64,000 nt of DNA from Microvirga sp. Mcv34 (lineage in GTDB: Bacteria > Pseudomonadota > Alphaproteobacteria > Rhizobiales > Beijerinckiaceae), in contig NZ_JALJRK010000026.1 in the NCBI RefSeq assembly GCF_024519725.1, positions 1-64,000 of the forward strand, written 5' to 3'. A program made the position numbers and the translations under genes. Position 1 is the stretch's first letter, and each line of letters begins with the position of its first letter. Positions 44,445 to 53,698 of the stretch are shown here, in pieces. The notes beneath the pieces were generated by a model. The model was not told where the DNA came from, ran no database searches, and was given only the letters and a program-made list of their open reading frames with translations.

Positions 44445-45607
44445 GAGGTCGATCGATGGAGAATGCGAGCGCCGACAATGCCGCCGACGTCATCATCGTT
44501 GGTGGCGGCCTGATGGGCGCGTCCGCGGCCTTTTTCCTGCGCAAGCGGGGGCGCTCTGTAATCCTGCTGGAACGCGGGCTGATAGGCCAGCAGGCCAGCG
44601 GCACCAATTTCGGCAACGTCCGGCGTCAGGGGCGCTACCTCACGCAGCTGCCGTTGGCCCATCGCTCCCGCGAGATCTGGAGCAGGCTGCCCGAATTGAT
44701 TGGGGAGGATTGCGAGTTCGTTCCGAGCGGGCATCTGCGCGTCTGCTTCACGCAGGAGCAGGCCGGCCGGCTTGAGAACTACGCGCACGACGCAAAGGCT
44801 TATGGCCTTGAGCTCGAGATTCTCAGCGCGAACGCGCTGCGCAGCCGCTTTCCGTATGTCGGGCACGAGGCGATTGCAGGATCCTACGCCCCCCTCGACG
44901 GCCACGCCAATCCGCGCCTGACCGCGCCCGCCTTCGGCCGCGCGGCTCGCCGCGAAGGAGCGAGCGTCGAGGAGAACGCCGAGGTTCTGTCCATCGGGAA
45001 AGTCGGCGAGGACTTCCATGTGGAAACGCGCGACCGCGGCACGTTCCGCGCGCCGACCATCCTGGTGACCTCCGGCGCCTGGGCCGGAGCCATGTCCTCC
45101 CGCTTCGGCGAGCCCGTGCCGCTCGTGGCCCGCGGCCCGCAGATGGGGGTGACGGAGCCTCTTCCCTACCGGATCGCGCCGGTCCTGGGCGTGAGCTCTC
45201 CCCTGGACCTGGAAACGGTCTATTTGCGGCAGGTCACCCGCGGCAACATCGTATTCGGCGGCGGCAATCGCGGGCCGGTCGACCTCGAGGCCTGCCGGGC
45301 CTATGTGGACCCCGAGAACACCCTCAACCAGATGCCGCAGCTGCGGCGGCTGCTCCCCGGTATTGCCGCCGTCCGGATCATCAGGGTCTGGAGCGGCGTC
45401 GAGAGCTATCTGCCGGACGATCTGCCCATCATGGGTCCGAGCGAGAAGGTATCAGGGCTGTTCTACGCGTTCGGCTTCTGCGGTGCCGGCTTCCAGGTCG
45501 GGCCGGCGGTGGGCGACGTGATGGCCGAACTCATCGACACGGGCCGCACGAGCCTTCCGATCGATGCCTACCGCATCGGGCGCTTCGCCCAGCAGAAAGC
45601 AGCATAA
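44441..45607 (+). CDS. DAO-type subunit of three-component amine dehydrogenase, copy 2
   Basis: A 388-residue DAO-fold flavoprotein. FAD motif VIIVGGGLMGASAAFFLRKR near residue 17, then QQASGTNFGNVRRQGRYL near the flavin, and AFGFCGAGFQVGPAVG at the C-terminus. The ATG overlaps the preceding stop as ATGA and has GGGGAG upstream; ATG 44456 is an alternative. The TNFGNVRRQGR segment resembles ANFGLVWVQGKG of copy 1, so the two belong to one subfamily, distinct from the PuuB-like and sarcosine-oxidase-like proteins of the window. It overlaps the GhrA-like gene by one base. Confidence 0.85.
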   Translation: MRGRSMENASADNAADVIIVGGGLMGASAAFFLRKRGRSVILLERGLIGQQASGTNFGNVRRQGRYLTQLPLAHRSREIWSRLPELIGEDCEFVPSGHLRVCFTQEQAGRLENYAHDAKAYGLELEILSANALRSRFPYVGHEAIAGSYAPLDGHANPRLTAPAFGRAARREGASVEENAEVLSIGKVGEDFHVETRDRGTFRAPTILVTSGAWAGAMSSRFGEPVPLVARGPQMGVTEPLPYRIAPVLGVSSPLDLETVYLRQVTRGNIVFGGGNRGPVDLEACRAYVDPENTLNQMPQLRRLLPGIAAVRIIRVWSGVESYLPDDLPIMGPSEKVSGLFYAFGFCGAGFQVGPAVGDVMAELIDTGRTSLPIDAYRIGRFAQQKAA

Positions 45608-46623
45608 TGAGCCAAAGCACGGGTATAGCCGGAGACGACATGCAGCGGATCGGTGAGCCTCGGCCCTTTCTAAGGAACGATGCCGAATCCCAATCCATCG
45701 GGGTGGCCTACAAGTCCGATCCCGTCATGGGCGCAGTCTGGCGCGAGGTGTTCCGGTCGGAGCTTCCCCAGGCCTCGTTCCGCATGTGGCCGGAGATCGG
45801 GGCAGGGGAGGAGGTGGAATACCTCATCGCCTGGGTTCCGCCTCCGGACCTTGAAGGCGCGCTGCCGAACCTGAAGGTTCTCTTCAGTATCGGGGCGGGG
45901 ATCGACCAGCTCGACCTGGACGCGATCCCCCCGCACGTGAAGATCGTGCGCATGCTCGACGCGGATCTGACGCGGGGCATGGTCGAATTTGCGACTTTCG
46001 GGGTCTTGGCTCTGCACAGGGACGTTCCGCACTACGTCTCCGACCAGCAGGCCGGCCGCTGGATGTACCGTCCGCTGCAACGGGCGGCGGAGCGCCGGGT
46101 CGGGATCATGGGGCTCGGCGTCCTAGGGCATGCGGTGGCGGAGTCTCTGAAGTCCTTCGGCTTTCCGCTGAGGGGATGGAGCGCGTCGCCGAAGGCCGTC
46201 GAGGGGATGGAGACCTTTTCCGGCCCCAAGCAGCTCGGGGCCTTCCTGTCGGGCTGCGACATCCTCGTGTGCTTGCTGCCGCTCACGGACGAGACGCGGG
46301 GGATTCTTGGCAGCGCCACCTTCGAGCAGCTCCCAATGGGGGCAAGGCTGCTCAACGTGGGCCGCGGCGGCCATCTTGCCGAGGACGACCTGATCGCCGC
46401 GCTCGCGGACGGCCGGATCGATTGCGCCATTTTGGACGTCCTGCAGAGTGAGCCTCCCGCAGCGGACCACCCCCTCCTACGGCATCCACGGGTCATCGTT
46501 ACCCCGCACATCGCGAGCGCAACCCTTCCCCAGGCAGCCGCCCAGCGTGTCTGCCGGCTCATCGAGCGGCATCGCTCGGGGCTCCCGATGGAGGGCTTGA
46601 TTGATCGCCGGCGAGGTTACTGA
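45607..46623 (+). CDS. ghrA: GhrA-like glyoxylate/hydroxypyruvate reductase
   Basis: A 338-residue D-2-hydroxyacid dehydrogenase of the GhrA group. The NAD(P) motif is VGIMGLGVLGHAVAESLKSFG near residue 160. Catalytic residues are the Arg in NVGRGGHLAEDDL, the Glu in DVLQSEPPAADHPL and the His in TPHIASATLP. GhrA reduces glyoxylate and hydroxypyruvate. Its ATG overlaps the stop of the DAO subunit gene (TAATG), so it belongs to the same operon. This suggests that the dehydrogenase releases a short 2-oxo acid such as glyoxylate. Confidence 0.87.
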   Translation: MSQSTGIAGDDMQRIGEPRPFLRNDAESQSIGVAYKSDPVMGAVWREVFRSELPQASFRMWPEIGAGEEVEYLIAWVPPPDLEGALPNLKVLFSIGAGIDQLDLDAIPPHVKIVRMLDADLTRGMVEFATFGVLALHRDVPHYVSDQQAGRWMYRPLQRAAERRVGIMGLGVLGHAVAESLKSFGFPLRGWSASPKAVEGMETFSGPKQLGAFLSGCDILVCLLPLTDETRGILGSATFEQLPMGARLLNVGRGGHLAEDDLIAALADGRIDCAILDVLQSEPPAADHPLLRHPRVIVTPHIASATLPQAAAQRVCRLIERHRSGLPMEGLIDRRRGY

Positions 46624-46847
46624 GGTGATCCATCGAGACGATGACCGGAACCGCCTGCTTCAGCATGACATTCACCTGTGTCGGCAGGGTCCCATGCAAT
46701 CGGAGGCAGGATTGCCGGCCGGTCGAACATGCCGGGCACCTTGAGGCGAGACCGCAGCCGCTCATCAACTGTCAGACTGCAGGCAGCGCCCACCATCCAG
46801 CGCTCACGCCCTGCGCATGAAACCCATTCCGAGGAACACCCGCCCTC

Positions 46848-48170
46848 ATGTTCTCGATCCTCGCCAACAGAACCTTTCGCTCCCTCTTCATCGCGCAGCT
46901 CGTGGCGGTGCTCGGGACGGGTCTTGCCACGGTTGCGCTGAGCCTGATGGCATACGATATCGCGGGCCCCCAAGCAGGGTCTGTTTTGGGAACGGCGCTC
47001 GCCATCAAGATGATCGCCAGTGTCAGCCTCGCGCCTGTGGCCGCGGCTTTGGCCGAGCGCTTCTCGCGCAAGAGCATTCTCGTCGGACTCGACCTGCTTC
47101 GCGCGGTCGTCATGGTCGCATTTCCCTTCGTGACGGAGGTCTGGCAGATCTACTGCCTGATCTTCATGCTCCAGGCGGCATCCGCCGGCTTCACGCCGAC
47201 AATGCGAGCCACCATTCCGGATGTTCTGCCGGATGAGCGCGACTACACACGCGGGCTCTCGCTGACACAGCTGACCTATGATTTGGAAAGCGTCGCCAGC
47301 CCCGTGATTGCAGCATTGCTGCTCACCTTCTTCAACTTTCACGAGCTCTTCGCCGGCACCGTACTTGGCTTCCTGGCGTCGGCGGCATTCATTGCCGTGA
47401 CGATCCTCCCATCGCGCCGGATCTTCACCCAGGACAAGATTGCCAAAAGAACTCTTACAGGAATGCGCATCTATATCGGGACGCCAAGACTGAGAGGGAT
47501 GCTCGCCTTCTCCTTCGTTGCCTCCTGTGGCAGTGCGATGATCATCGTCAACACAGTGGTCCTTGTTCAGGCGAACATGGGTCTGACCCAAACCGCGACC
47601 GCCCTGGCCCTGGCCACATACGGCGCAGGGTCCATGATGGCTGCACTGTGCGTCCCGCGCCTGCTCGAAGTTATCAAGGATCGGACCGCCATGCTGATCG
47701 GGGCAAGTTTCATCATCGTGGGGATGCTTGCAGCAGGCTTCATCGAAACCTTCGCTCTGATTCTTCCGGTCATGCTGATCCTTGGCATGGGCTATGGCCT
47801 CATCCAGACTCCGGCGGGACGTCTCATCCGCCGTTCGTCCGGCGAGGCTGACCGCGCCACTGTTTTCGCGGCGCAGTTCTCATTCACGCACGTATGCTGG
47901 TTGATCAATTATCCGTTGGCTGGCTGGCTCGGAGCTGCAATCGGCCTGCCGAGCACGTTCTGGCTGCTCGGCGGCCTCGCCTTAGTGGCAACCGTGTCTG
48001 CCCTGCGGCTTTGGCCGAGGAAGGATCCGGACGTCCTGTCACATGTTCATGACAACCTCGCACCAGACCACCAACACCTGCACGATGGGCGCACACAGGG
48101 ACGAACAGTCCGGCATGCCCATGCGTTCGTGCTGGACGAGCTCCACGAGCGCTGGCCAGCCAACCGGTGA
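46848..48170 (+). CDS. MFS transporter with His-rich C-terminal tail
   Basis: A 440-residue major facilitator superfamily exporter with about 12 spans. Family features: the TM2-3 loop AALAERFSRKSILVGLDLLR and repeated helices to residue 395. The C-terminal tail of about 45 residues is His-rich (HVHDNLAPDHQHLHDG, then VRHAHAF). Similar tails occur in NreB/NrsD-like nickel exporters, but drug or siderophore exporters of this subgroup also exist. A long antisense frame (46617-47591) is a shadow. It lies alone between the ghrA operon and a small exported protein. Confidence 0.82.
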   Translation: MFSILANRTFRSLFIAQLVAVLGTGLATVALSLMAYDIAGPQAGSVLGTALAIKMIASVSLAPVAAALAERFSRKSILVGLDLLRAVVMVAFPFVTEVWQIYCLIFMLQAASAGFTPTMRATIPDVLPDERDYTRGLSLTQLTYDLESVASPVIAALLLTFFNFHELFAGTVLGFLASAAFIAVTILPSRRIFTQDKIAKRTLTGMRIYIGTPRLRGMLAFSFVASCGSAMIIVNTVVLVQANMGLTQTATALALATYGAGSMMAALCVPRLLEVIKDRTAMLIGASFIIVGMLAAGFIETFALILPVMLILGMGYGLIQTPAGRLIRRSSGEADRATVFAAQFSFTHVCWLINYPLAGWLGAAIGLPSTFWLLGGLALVATVSALRLWPRKDPDVLSHVHDNLAPDHQHLHDGRTQGRTVRHAHAFVLDELHERWPANR

Positions 48171-48509
48171 CCTACGTCCGGCTATGGGCCGGAGATCAAC
48201 GCGACCCAGCGTATCTGGCAGGTCCAACACAACCGAAGGTAACGTCCGCATTCGACGAAAGGACAGGGGCTCGCTCGGCTCCCAATTCACGCTGCTTCAG
48301 TGCGATGGTCCGTGGGCGTACGTTTGTTTGTGGTCCATTGGGCCAGAAGGCGGCATGAGGGGTCAGCGAGCGCGCCGCAGTACGATCACGAATGCGTGCA
48401 GGCCGTCTCTCACGCCTCTGGCAACGTTGACGGGGGAGCCTGTTCGGCGCTCGATAAGGGATCCGGCACCACGGCATCAGGCCATGACTTCGAGCCTGCG
48501 GAGGCATCC
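48171..48509. other. Intergenic, no supported gene
   Basis: 339 bp between the MFS gene and the small exported protein gene. The reading frame of the latter is open back to 48300, but without family-like sequence or signal. Nothing else recognised. Confidence 0.45.
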
Positions 48510-49106
48510 ATGCGATCATCCTTGACGGGACTGCTCAGCGTTCTTGTCATTCTCCCGGCGCTCGCCCAGGCACCCGACGGATCCCCCACGCGCATCCGCG
48601 GGACCGTCGAGCGGCTCGACAGGCCTGCCTTGATCGTCCGGACCCGCTCAGGGCAAAGCGTCCCAGTCACCATGGTAACGGATTTTGCAGTCAGCGGCGT
48701 GGTGAAGCGCAGCCTCTCCGACATCAAGGCCGGCGACTACACCGCCTCGACTTCGGTGCGAGGACCGGACGGCAAACTGCAGGCGCTTGAGGTCCACTTC
48801 TTGCCGCCAAGCGCCAACGAAGGGCAGTTCGCTTGGGACTTGATCCCCGACAGCGTGATGACCAATGCCACCGTTGCCCGGGTGGCTGCCGCCCCGCAGG
48901 GGCAGGTGTTGAAGGTGACCTTCATGGGCCAGGAGGCGGACATCACCGTTCCGCCTGACGTTTCGGTCGTTGCCTTCGTGCCCGGCGACATGAGCCTCGT
49001 GAAGCCCGGCGCAGCGATTTTCATCTTCGGCCGCCGACATGCCGATGGTTCTGTATCGGCAATCCGCGCAACCCTGGAGAAGGATGGCGTTAAACCGCCG
49101 ATGTAA
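48510..49106 (+). CDS. Exported small protein of unknown function
   Basis: A 198-residue protein from ATG 48510, with GGAGG six bases upstream. The N-terminus is a signal peptide (MRSSLTGLLSVLVILPALAQ). The mature part looks all-beta: TRIRGTVERLDRPALIVRTR resembles the start of OB-like metal-binding or DUF5666-type domains, and a second such unit is LKVTFMGQEADITVPPDVS, followed by GAAIFIFGRRHADG. It may be a periplasmic ligand-binding protein. The function is not known; similar ORFs are found in alphaproteobacteria next to cytochromes and transporters. Confidence 0.75.
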   Translation: MRSSLTGLLSVLVILPALAQAPDGSPTRIRGTVERLDRPALIVRTRSGQSVPVTMVTDFAVSGVVKRSLSDIKAGDYTASTSVRGPDGKLQALEVHFLPPSANEGQFAWDLIPDSVMTNATVARVAAAPQGQVLKVTFMGQEADITVPPDVSVVAFVPGDMSLVKPGAAIFIFGRRHADGSVSAIRATLEKDGVKPPM

Positions 49107-49170
49107 GCAGGACAGGATCGGTTCACCCTCCGGCACCACAGGCAGATCTAGCTAGCGGTAGCCGTCTTCG

Positions 49171-49196
49171 GGCACCTGCCCAACTCCGCAGGTGCC
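49171..49196. repeat. Hairpin between convergent genes
   Basis: GGCACCTGC and GCAGGTGCC, 9-bp perfect arms with an 8-nt loop, lie between the exported protein gene and aapP, which point at each other. No T-run follows; it may serve as a weak bidirectional terminator. Confidence 0.45.
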
Positions 49197-49344
49197 AGGC
49201 CCATTTGGATGCGGACCTGCCCGTTCGGTCCCCGCAGCCGCGAGAGCGGCATGCGTGCGGAACTCCGGGGGACTCGAGAAGCTCGGGCGTGCAGGATGCG
49301 GCGCTGTCGCGGGTGAAGGTAGGAACGCGGGATCTCGCGCACGG

Positions 49345-50088
49345 CTAACGTGCCAGCACATGACTCAAGAATTTGACGGCCTGCGGCGTTGTCGGACAGG
49401 AGAAGAAATCGCCGGGCTGCCCGGTTTCACAGACACAGCCGTCCGTCAGAAAGACAACCCGATCGGCGACGTTGCGCGCGAACCCCATTTCATGGGTTAC
49501 ACAGATCATCGTCATGCCTGAGGCGGCAAGTTCGCGCATCACGTCAAGCACTTCCTTGACCATCTCCGGGTCGAGCGCGGACGTTGGCTCATCGAAGAGC
49601 ATGACCTTCGGCCTCATCGCAAGAGCGCGCGCAATCGCCACTCTCTGCTGCTGTCCTCCTGACAGCTCGTAGGGATATTTGTGTGTATGTCCGGAGAGTC
49701 CGACGCGCTCGAGCAGTTCATGTCCGATGGCGGAAGCCTTCGTGCTCGGCTCTTTCAGGAGAACGCGGGGTCCAAGCGCGACGTTGTCGAGGACCGTCAG
49801 GTGAGGGAACAGGTTAAAATCCTGGAACACCATGCCGACCAACTGGCCGATGTGCCCCCGGCGGTGTGCGTTTGCTGCGATATCAACACCGTCAACGGTC
49901 ACTTCGCCGGAATTCCAATCCTCAAGACCGTTGATGCAGCGGAGCAGCGTCGATTTGCCGGACCCGGACGGCCCGCACAGGACGACGCACTCGCCACGTG
50001 CAACCTGGAAGCTGACGCCAGTGAGCACTTCCTGCGAGCGGTAGCGTTTGCATACATCGCTGACGTGAACCAAGGCCGAGCCAGACAT
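49345..50088 (-). CDS. aapP: AapP-type amino-acid ABC transporter ATPase
   Basis: A 247-residue polar-amino-acid ABC ATPase. Walker [17 protein letters not shown]-loop [15 protein letters not shown], signature [17 protein letters not shown], Walker [15 protein letters not shown] and H-loop [17 protein letters not shown] are all intact. It starts 11 bp after the second permease gene and closes the five-gene minus-strand run from metC-like to aapP. Confidence 0.93.
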   Translation of the reverse strand: MSGSALVHVSDVCKRYRSQEVLTGVSFQVARGECVVLCGPSGSGKSTLLRCINGLEDWNSGEVTVDGVDIAANAHRRGHIGQLVGMVFQDFNLFPHLTVLDNVALGPRVLLKEPSTKASAIGHELLERVGLSGHTHKYPYELSGGQQQRVAIARALAMRPKVMLFDEPTSALDPEMVKEVLDVMRELAASGMTMICVTHEMGFARNVADRVVFLTDGCVCETGQPGDFFSCPTTPQAVKFLSHVLAR

Positions 50089-50099
50089 GTCGGTTCTCC

Positions 50100-51200
50100 T
50101 CAGGATCTGACGACCCCACGCGCCCTAGCGCTCCTGATTTCGATGCTCCGGCCCCAGCGCGAAAGGCCGAAGCAGACAAGCCAATACACCGCAGCCACGA
50201 ACAGGTATGCCTCAGTCGGCGATCCGAGCCATTTCGGATCCGACAACGCTGCGGTCACGATATTGATGAAGTCGAACAGTCCGACAATCATGACGTAGCT
50301 CGTGTCTTTGACCAGCGCGATGGCAGAGTTGACAATGCCCGGCAAAACCTTGCCGAGGGCCTGCGGCAGCGTGATGTACGCCAGCGTCCGCCAATATCCG
50401 AACCCGAGTGCGCTTGCCGCCCTCAACTGCCCCACCGGAACTGCTTGGAGTCCTCCCCGCACCACCTCTGCCAGATAGGCGGCGGAGTAGATCGTCAGAG
50501 CCGTAATCGCCATCTCAACCCGGCCGATCTGAAACCCTGGCGGTAGAACCAGCGGCAGCAAGATCACGGCCATAAAGAGAATTGCCACGAGCGGGAGCCC
50601 ACGCCAGAGCTCGATGAATCCGGTGGCAAGCATGCTAATCACAGGCATCTGGGAGCGCCTGGCCAGCGCAAGGAAGACCGCAAAGGGCATCGAAGCGACA
50701 AAGCTCGTCTCCGCGATGACGATTGTCAGCGCCAGCCCGCCCCATTTGTCTGCTGGCACATGCGGCATGCCAGGAACGCCACCGACAAGGAGGGCAAGGC
50801 TGGCGATGGGCACGAGAACGATGGCAGCACCGATCATCTGCCTTTGGCTTTGGAAGCGATCAGAGACAGCAACCGCAAACAGGACAACGGGAAGCACGAG
50901 AATGAGTGCCGGCCGCCAGTGCTCGTCCGGTGGATAGAAGCCGAATAGGAACTGGTCGATCCGTGCCACCACGAAGGCCCAGCACGCTCCGCCGGGCGCA
51001 CAGCCGGAGCGGTCCTCGGCGATCCAAGTTGCATCGAGGATCGCCCATCTCAAGAGCGCCCAGGCTGCCCACGCCCAAACCGTTGCGAGCAGGACACTCA
51101 ATAGACCTCGACCCGGGGTGCCGAAATAACGCCGAAGCAGGGGCGAGACGGCGGATCCAGGCGAAACCGACTTAGAGGAAGAGTCCGTCGTGATCCCCAT
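50100..51200 (-). CDS. aapM: AapM-type amino-acid ABC permease
   Basis: A 366-residue inner-membrane permease of the general L-amino-acid transporter. The long N-terminal part before the permease domain is typical of AapM/BztC, and the domain carries [20 protein letters not shown]-like helices and the EAA loop [21 protein letters not shown] near residue 270. The start is 1 bp after the aapQ stop, so translation is coupled. Confidence 0.91.
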   Translation of the reverse strand: MGITTDSSSKSVSPGSAVSPLLRRYFGTPGRGLLSVLLATVWAWAAWALLRWAILDATWIAEDRSGCAPGGACWAFVVARIDQFLFGFYPPDEHWRPALILVLPVVLFAVAVSDRFQSQRQMIGAAIVLVPIASLALLVGGVPGMPHVPADKWGGLALTIVIAETSFVASMPFAVFLALARRSQMPVISMLATGFIELWRGLPLVAILFMAVILLPLVLPPGFQIGRVEMAITALTIYSAAYLAEVVRGGLQAVPVGQLRAASALGFGYWRTLAYITLPQALGKVLPGIVNSAIALVKDTSYVMIVGLFDFINIVTAALSDPKWLGSPTEAYLFVAAVYWLVCFGLSRWGRSIEIRSARARGVVRS

Positions 51201-51201
51201 G

Positions 51202-52410
51202 TTACCGCTCCACCAAAGCCACTTTAGCGTTGAACCACGAGGTAAATCCAGCCACGAGAGCGCTCAGAACCAGGTACACCGCCATGGTCATCGTGACGAT
51301 CTCAATGGCTCGCCCGGTCTGGTTCAGTGTCGTGCCGAGGAACACGTTCACAAGGTCTGGGTAGCCGATCACCGTCGCGAGGGAGGATGCTTTGAGCAAG
51401 TGCGAGTATTGGTTCGCGAGTGGCGGGATGACGACACGCATTGCTTGGGGCAGAACGATCAGGCGCATCGTCAGACGCGGCGGGAGCCCAAGTGCGGCGG
51501 CGGCCTCCCGCTGGCCTTTGTTCACCGACTCGATGCCGGCACGGACGATCTCAGCGATGAATGCAGCGTTATAAATCGTCAGTGCGACGACCAGTGCGAC
51601 GAACTCTGGGACGAGAACCACGCCGTTCCGGAAGTTAAAGCCGGTTAGGGCAGGGCGGCTCCAGTCAACAGTCAGCGTTGCCAGCAAGACCTCGAGGGCG
51701 AGCAGTGCCCCGATGCCCCAGACGGTGACTTGCCGCCGACGTGACGGTTCAGCCCGCCGGAACGCGATTATGCTGAGAGCAATGAGCGTTGCAGCAATGA
51801 TGGCTGCCATCAACGATGGCGGCACGGGAAGTGCCCCGGTCGAAACATCGGGAAGGACGAGACCCCGGTTGTTGAGGAATACCCATCCTCCGAAACTGAG
51901 GCTCTGGCGCACACCGGGCAGCCCGTTAATCAGAAGCTGCTGCCAAAAAAGGACCTGCAGCAGCAACGGGATGTTGCGGAGTCCTTCGACGTAGACAAGA
52001 GCCGCGGCAGCCGTCGGCGGATGCTTCGACACCCGTGCCACCCCGATGATAGTTCCCAGCACAGTCGCCAGGATCATGGATACAAAGGCAACGAAGATCG
52101 TGTTCAACAGGCCGACAATGAAGGCACGCCCGTAGGTATCCGTTTCGGTGAAGGGAATTAAGGAGAACCCGATCGCAAAGCCGGCCTCCTTCGAGAGAAA
52201 GTCGAATCCGGAAGCCAAGCCGCGGGCCTTCAGATTCAGCGCGATATTATGTCCAAGGAACGCCAGCAGAGCGACGACGGCGATGAGTGTGCATCCTTGC
52301 CAGAAGATCGAGCCAAGGTTCCGGCGCAGGCGAGGGGGGATACGCGGACCACCTGCGCGCCCCTCCGAGGAGGGTTCCACACGGGATTCCAGGGTTTCGG
52401 CAACCGACAT
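51202..52410 (-). CDS. aapQ: AapQ-type amino-acid ABC permease
   Basis: A 402-residue inner-membrane permease. The AapQ/BztB pattern is clear: GFDFLSKEAGFAIGFSLIPF, RAFIVGLLNTIFVAFVSMIL and GLRNIPLLLQVLFWQQLL, with the EAA loop REAAAALGLPPRLTMRLIVLP near residue 310. ATG 52410 is preceded by AAAAGGG; the frame is open 29 codons further, but only into unlike sequence overlapping the binding-protein gene. Partner of AapM. Confidence 0.92.
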   Translation of the reverse strand: MSVAETLESRVEPSSEGRAGGPRIPPRLRRNLGSIFWQGCTLIAVVALLAFLGHNIALNLKARGLASGFDFLSKEAGFAIGFSLIPFTETDTYGRAFIVGLLNTIFVAFVSMILATVLGTIIGVARVSKHPPTAAAALVYVEGLRNIPLLLQVLFWQQLLINGLPGVRQSLSFGGWVFLNNRGLVLPDVSTGALPVPPSLMAAIIAATLIALSIIAFRRAEPSRRRQVTVWGIGALLALEVLLATLTVDWSRPALTGFNFRNGVVLVPEFVALVVALTIYNAAFIAEIVRAGIESVNKGQREAAAALGLPPRLTMRLIVLPQAMRVVIPPLANQYSHLLKASSLATVIGYPDLVNVFLGTTLNQTGRAIEIVTMTMAVYLVLSALVAGFTSWFNAKVALVER

Positions 52411-52477
52411 CAGTCCACCCTTTTCGACGGAGATCCGAGCAGCCGGCTCCGGCTGCTCGGGCTGAGTTTGCACCGCC

Positions 52478-53509
52478 TCAGCGCATTGGGGGAGCATACA
52501 GGAGGCCGCCCTTGCTCCACAGCTCGTTCTGGCCGCGGGTCAGGTTGACCTTGCTGCCCGTGCCAAGGTTGCGCTCGTAGATCTCGCGATAATTGCCTGT
52601 GGTGGCGATCACACGTGCGGCCCAATCATTTGCTAATCCGAGCTTCGCCCCGAAGTCCCCTGTCTTGCCGAGGAGACGCTGGACTTCGGGATTTTTGGAG
52701 TTGGCGGCCTCATCGGCCACGTTGGCCTTTGTGATGCCGAACTCCTCCGCGAGAACCCAGGCATAGAATGTCCAAGCGACGATATCCCGGAATCTCGGGT
52801 CGTCTTGGCGCACGACAGGACCCAGAGGCTCCTTCGAGATGACGTCTGGCAGAACGACGTATTCGTCTGCCTTGGGGAGAGCCGCCCGGTTGGCCGCGAG
52901 GCCTCCGCGCTCGTTCGAGTAGGCATCGCAGCGACCAGCTTCCAGGTTGGCCAAGTTCTGTTCACGGCTGTTCGCCACGATCGGCGTGTACTTCAGGTTG
53001 TTGGTTCGGAAGTAGTCCGCGAGGTTGAGCTCGGTTGTCGTCCCGCCGGAGACGCAGATCGAAGCGCCGTCGAGCTCTTTCGCACTTTTGACGCCCAGCG
53101 CCTTGCGCACGAGGAAACCTTGCCCGTCATAGATGTAGACGACAGGCCACTCGAGTTTCATCTCTGCGTCCCGAGAGTAGGTCCACGTCGCTGATCGGGC
53201 GAGAAGATCGACGCTGCTTGAGGTGAGGGCGGCAAAGGCGTTCTTGAACTCAAGGGGAACGAATTTGACCTTCTCCGGGCTCTCAAGAATTGCCGCAGCC
53301 AATGCACGGCAGAAATCGACCTCCAGCCCTGCCCAATTGCCTTTATCGTCGAGGGTGCTCATGCCGACGGTGGCGCCGGTACTCACGCCGCAGGTGACCT
53401 CCCCACGCTGTTTGATGGCCTTTAGGGTATCGTCCTCAGCGGCAGACGCCGATGCTGTGGACATCGCTGCGCCGACAAGCGCCGCTATGATTGTTGATCC
53501 AACTCGCAT
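52478..53509 (-). CDS. aapJ: AapJ-type amino-acid binding protein
   Basis: A 343-residue periplasmic binding protein (family 3). Signal peptide MRVGSTIIAALVGAAMSTAS; then LKAIKQRGEVTCGVSTG, GLEVDFCRALAAAILE, the ligand site FAALTSSSVDLLARSATWTY and ICVSGGTTTELNLADYF. The Cys pair and overall length are those of AapJ/BztA. ATG 53509 is used; the open frame upstream to 53584 lacks a signal-like start. It precedes aapQ by 67 bp, the standard J-Q-M-P order. Confidence 0.92.
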   Translation of the reverse strand: MRVGSTIIAALVGAAMSTASASAAEDDTLKAIKQRGEVTCGVSTGATVGMSTLDDKGNWAGLEVDFCRALAAAILESPEKVKFVPLEFKNAFAALTSSSVDLLARSATWTYSRDAEMKLEWPVVYIYDGQGFLVRKALGVKSAKELDGASICVSGGTTTELNLADYFRTNNLKYTPIVANSREQNLANLEAGRCDAYSNERGGLAANRAALPKADEYVVLPDVISKEPLGPVVRQDDPRFRDIVAWTFYAWVLAEEFGITKANVADEAANSKNPEVQRLLGKTGDFGAKLGLANDWAARVIATTGNYREIYERNLGTGSKVNLTRGQNELWSKGGLLYAPPMR

Positions 53510-53698
53510 TGTCCTGTTCCGTCTCTGGTTCTTGTGGCCTTCATTCTGCTTCGATTTGGGCTGCGGAGGCCCGGCACAGCCCAACGATTGTAATACGTGA
53601 CCGACTGGAGCCGAGAGCGGACCGTTGCGCCCTCCTTGCTACTCCAAGCTGTTGATCCTCCAGTTCTGGTGCAACCCATTCGCCGTTTTCCTTGTGAG

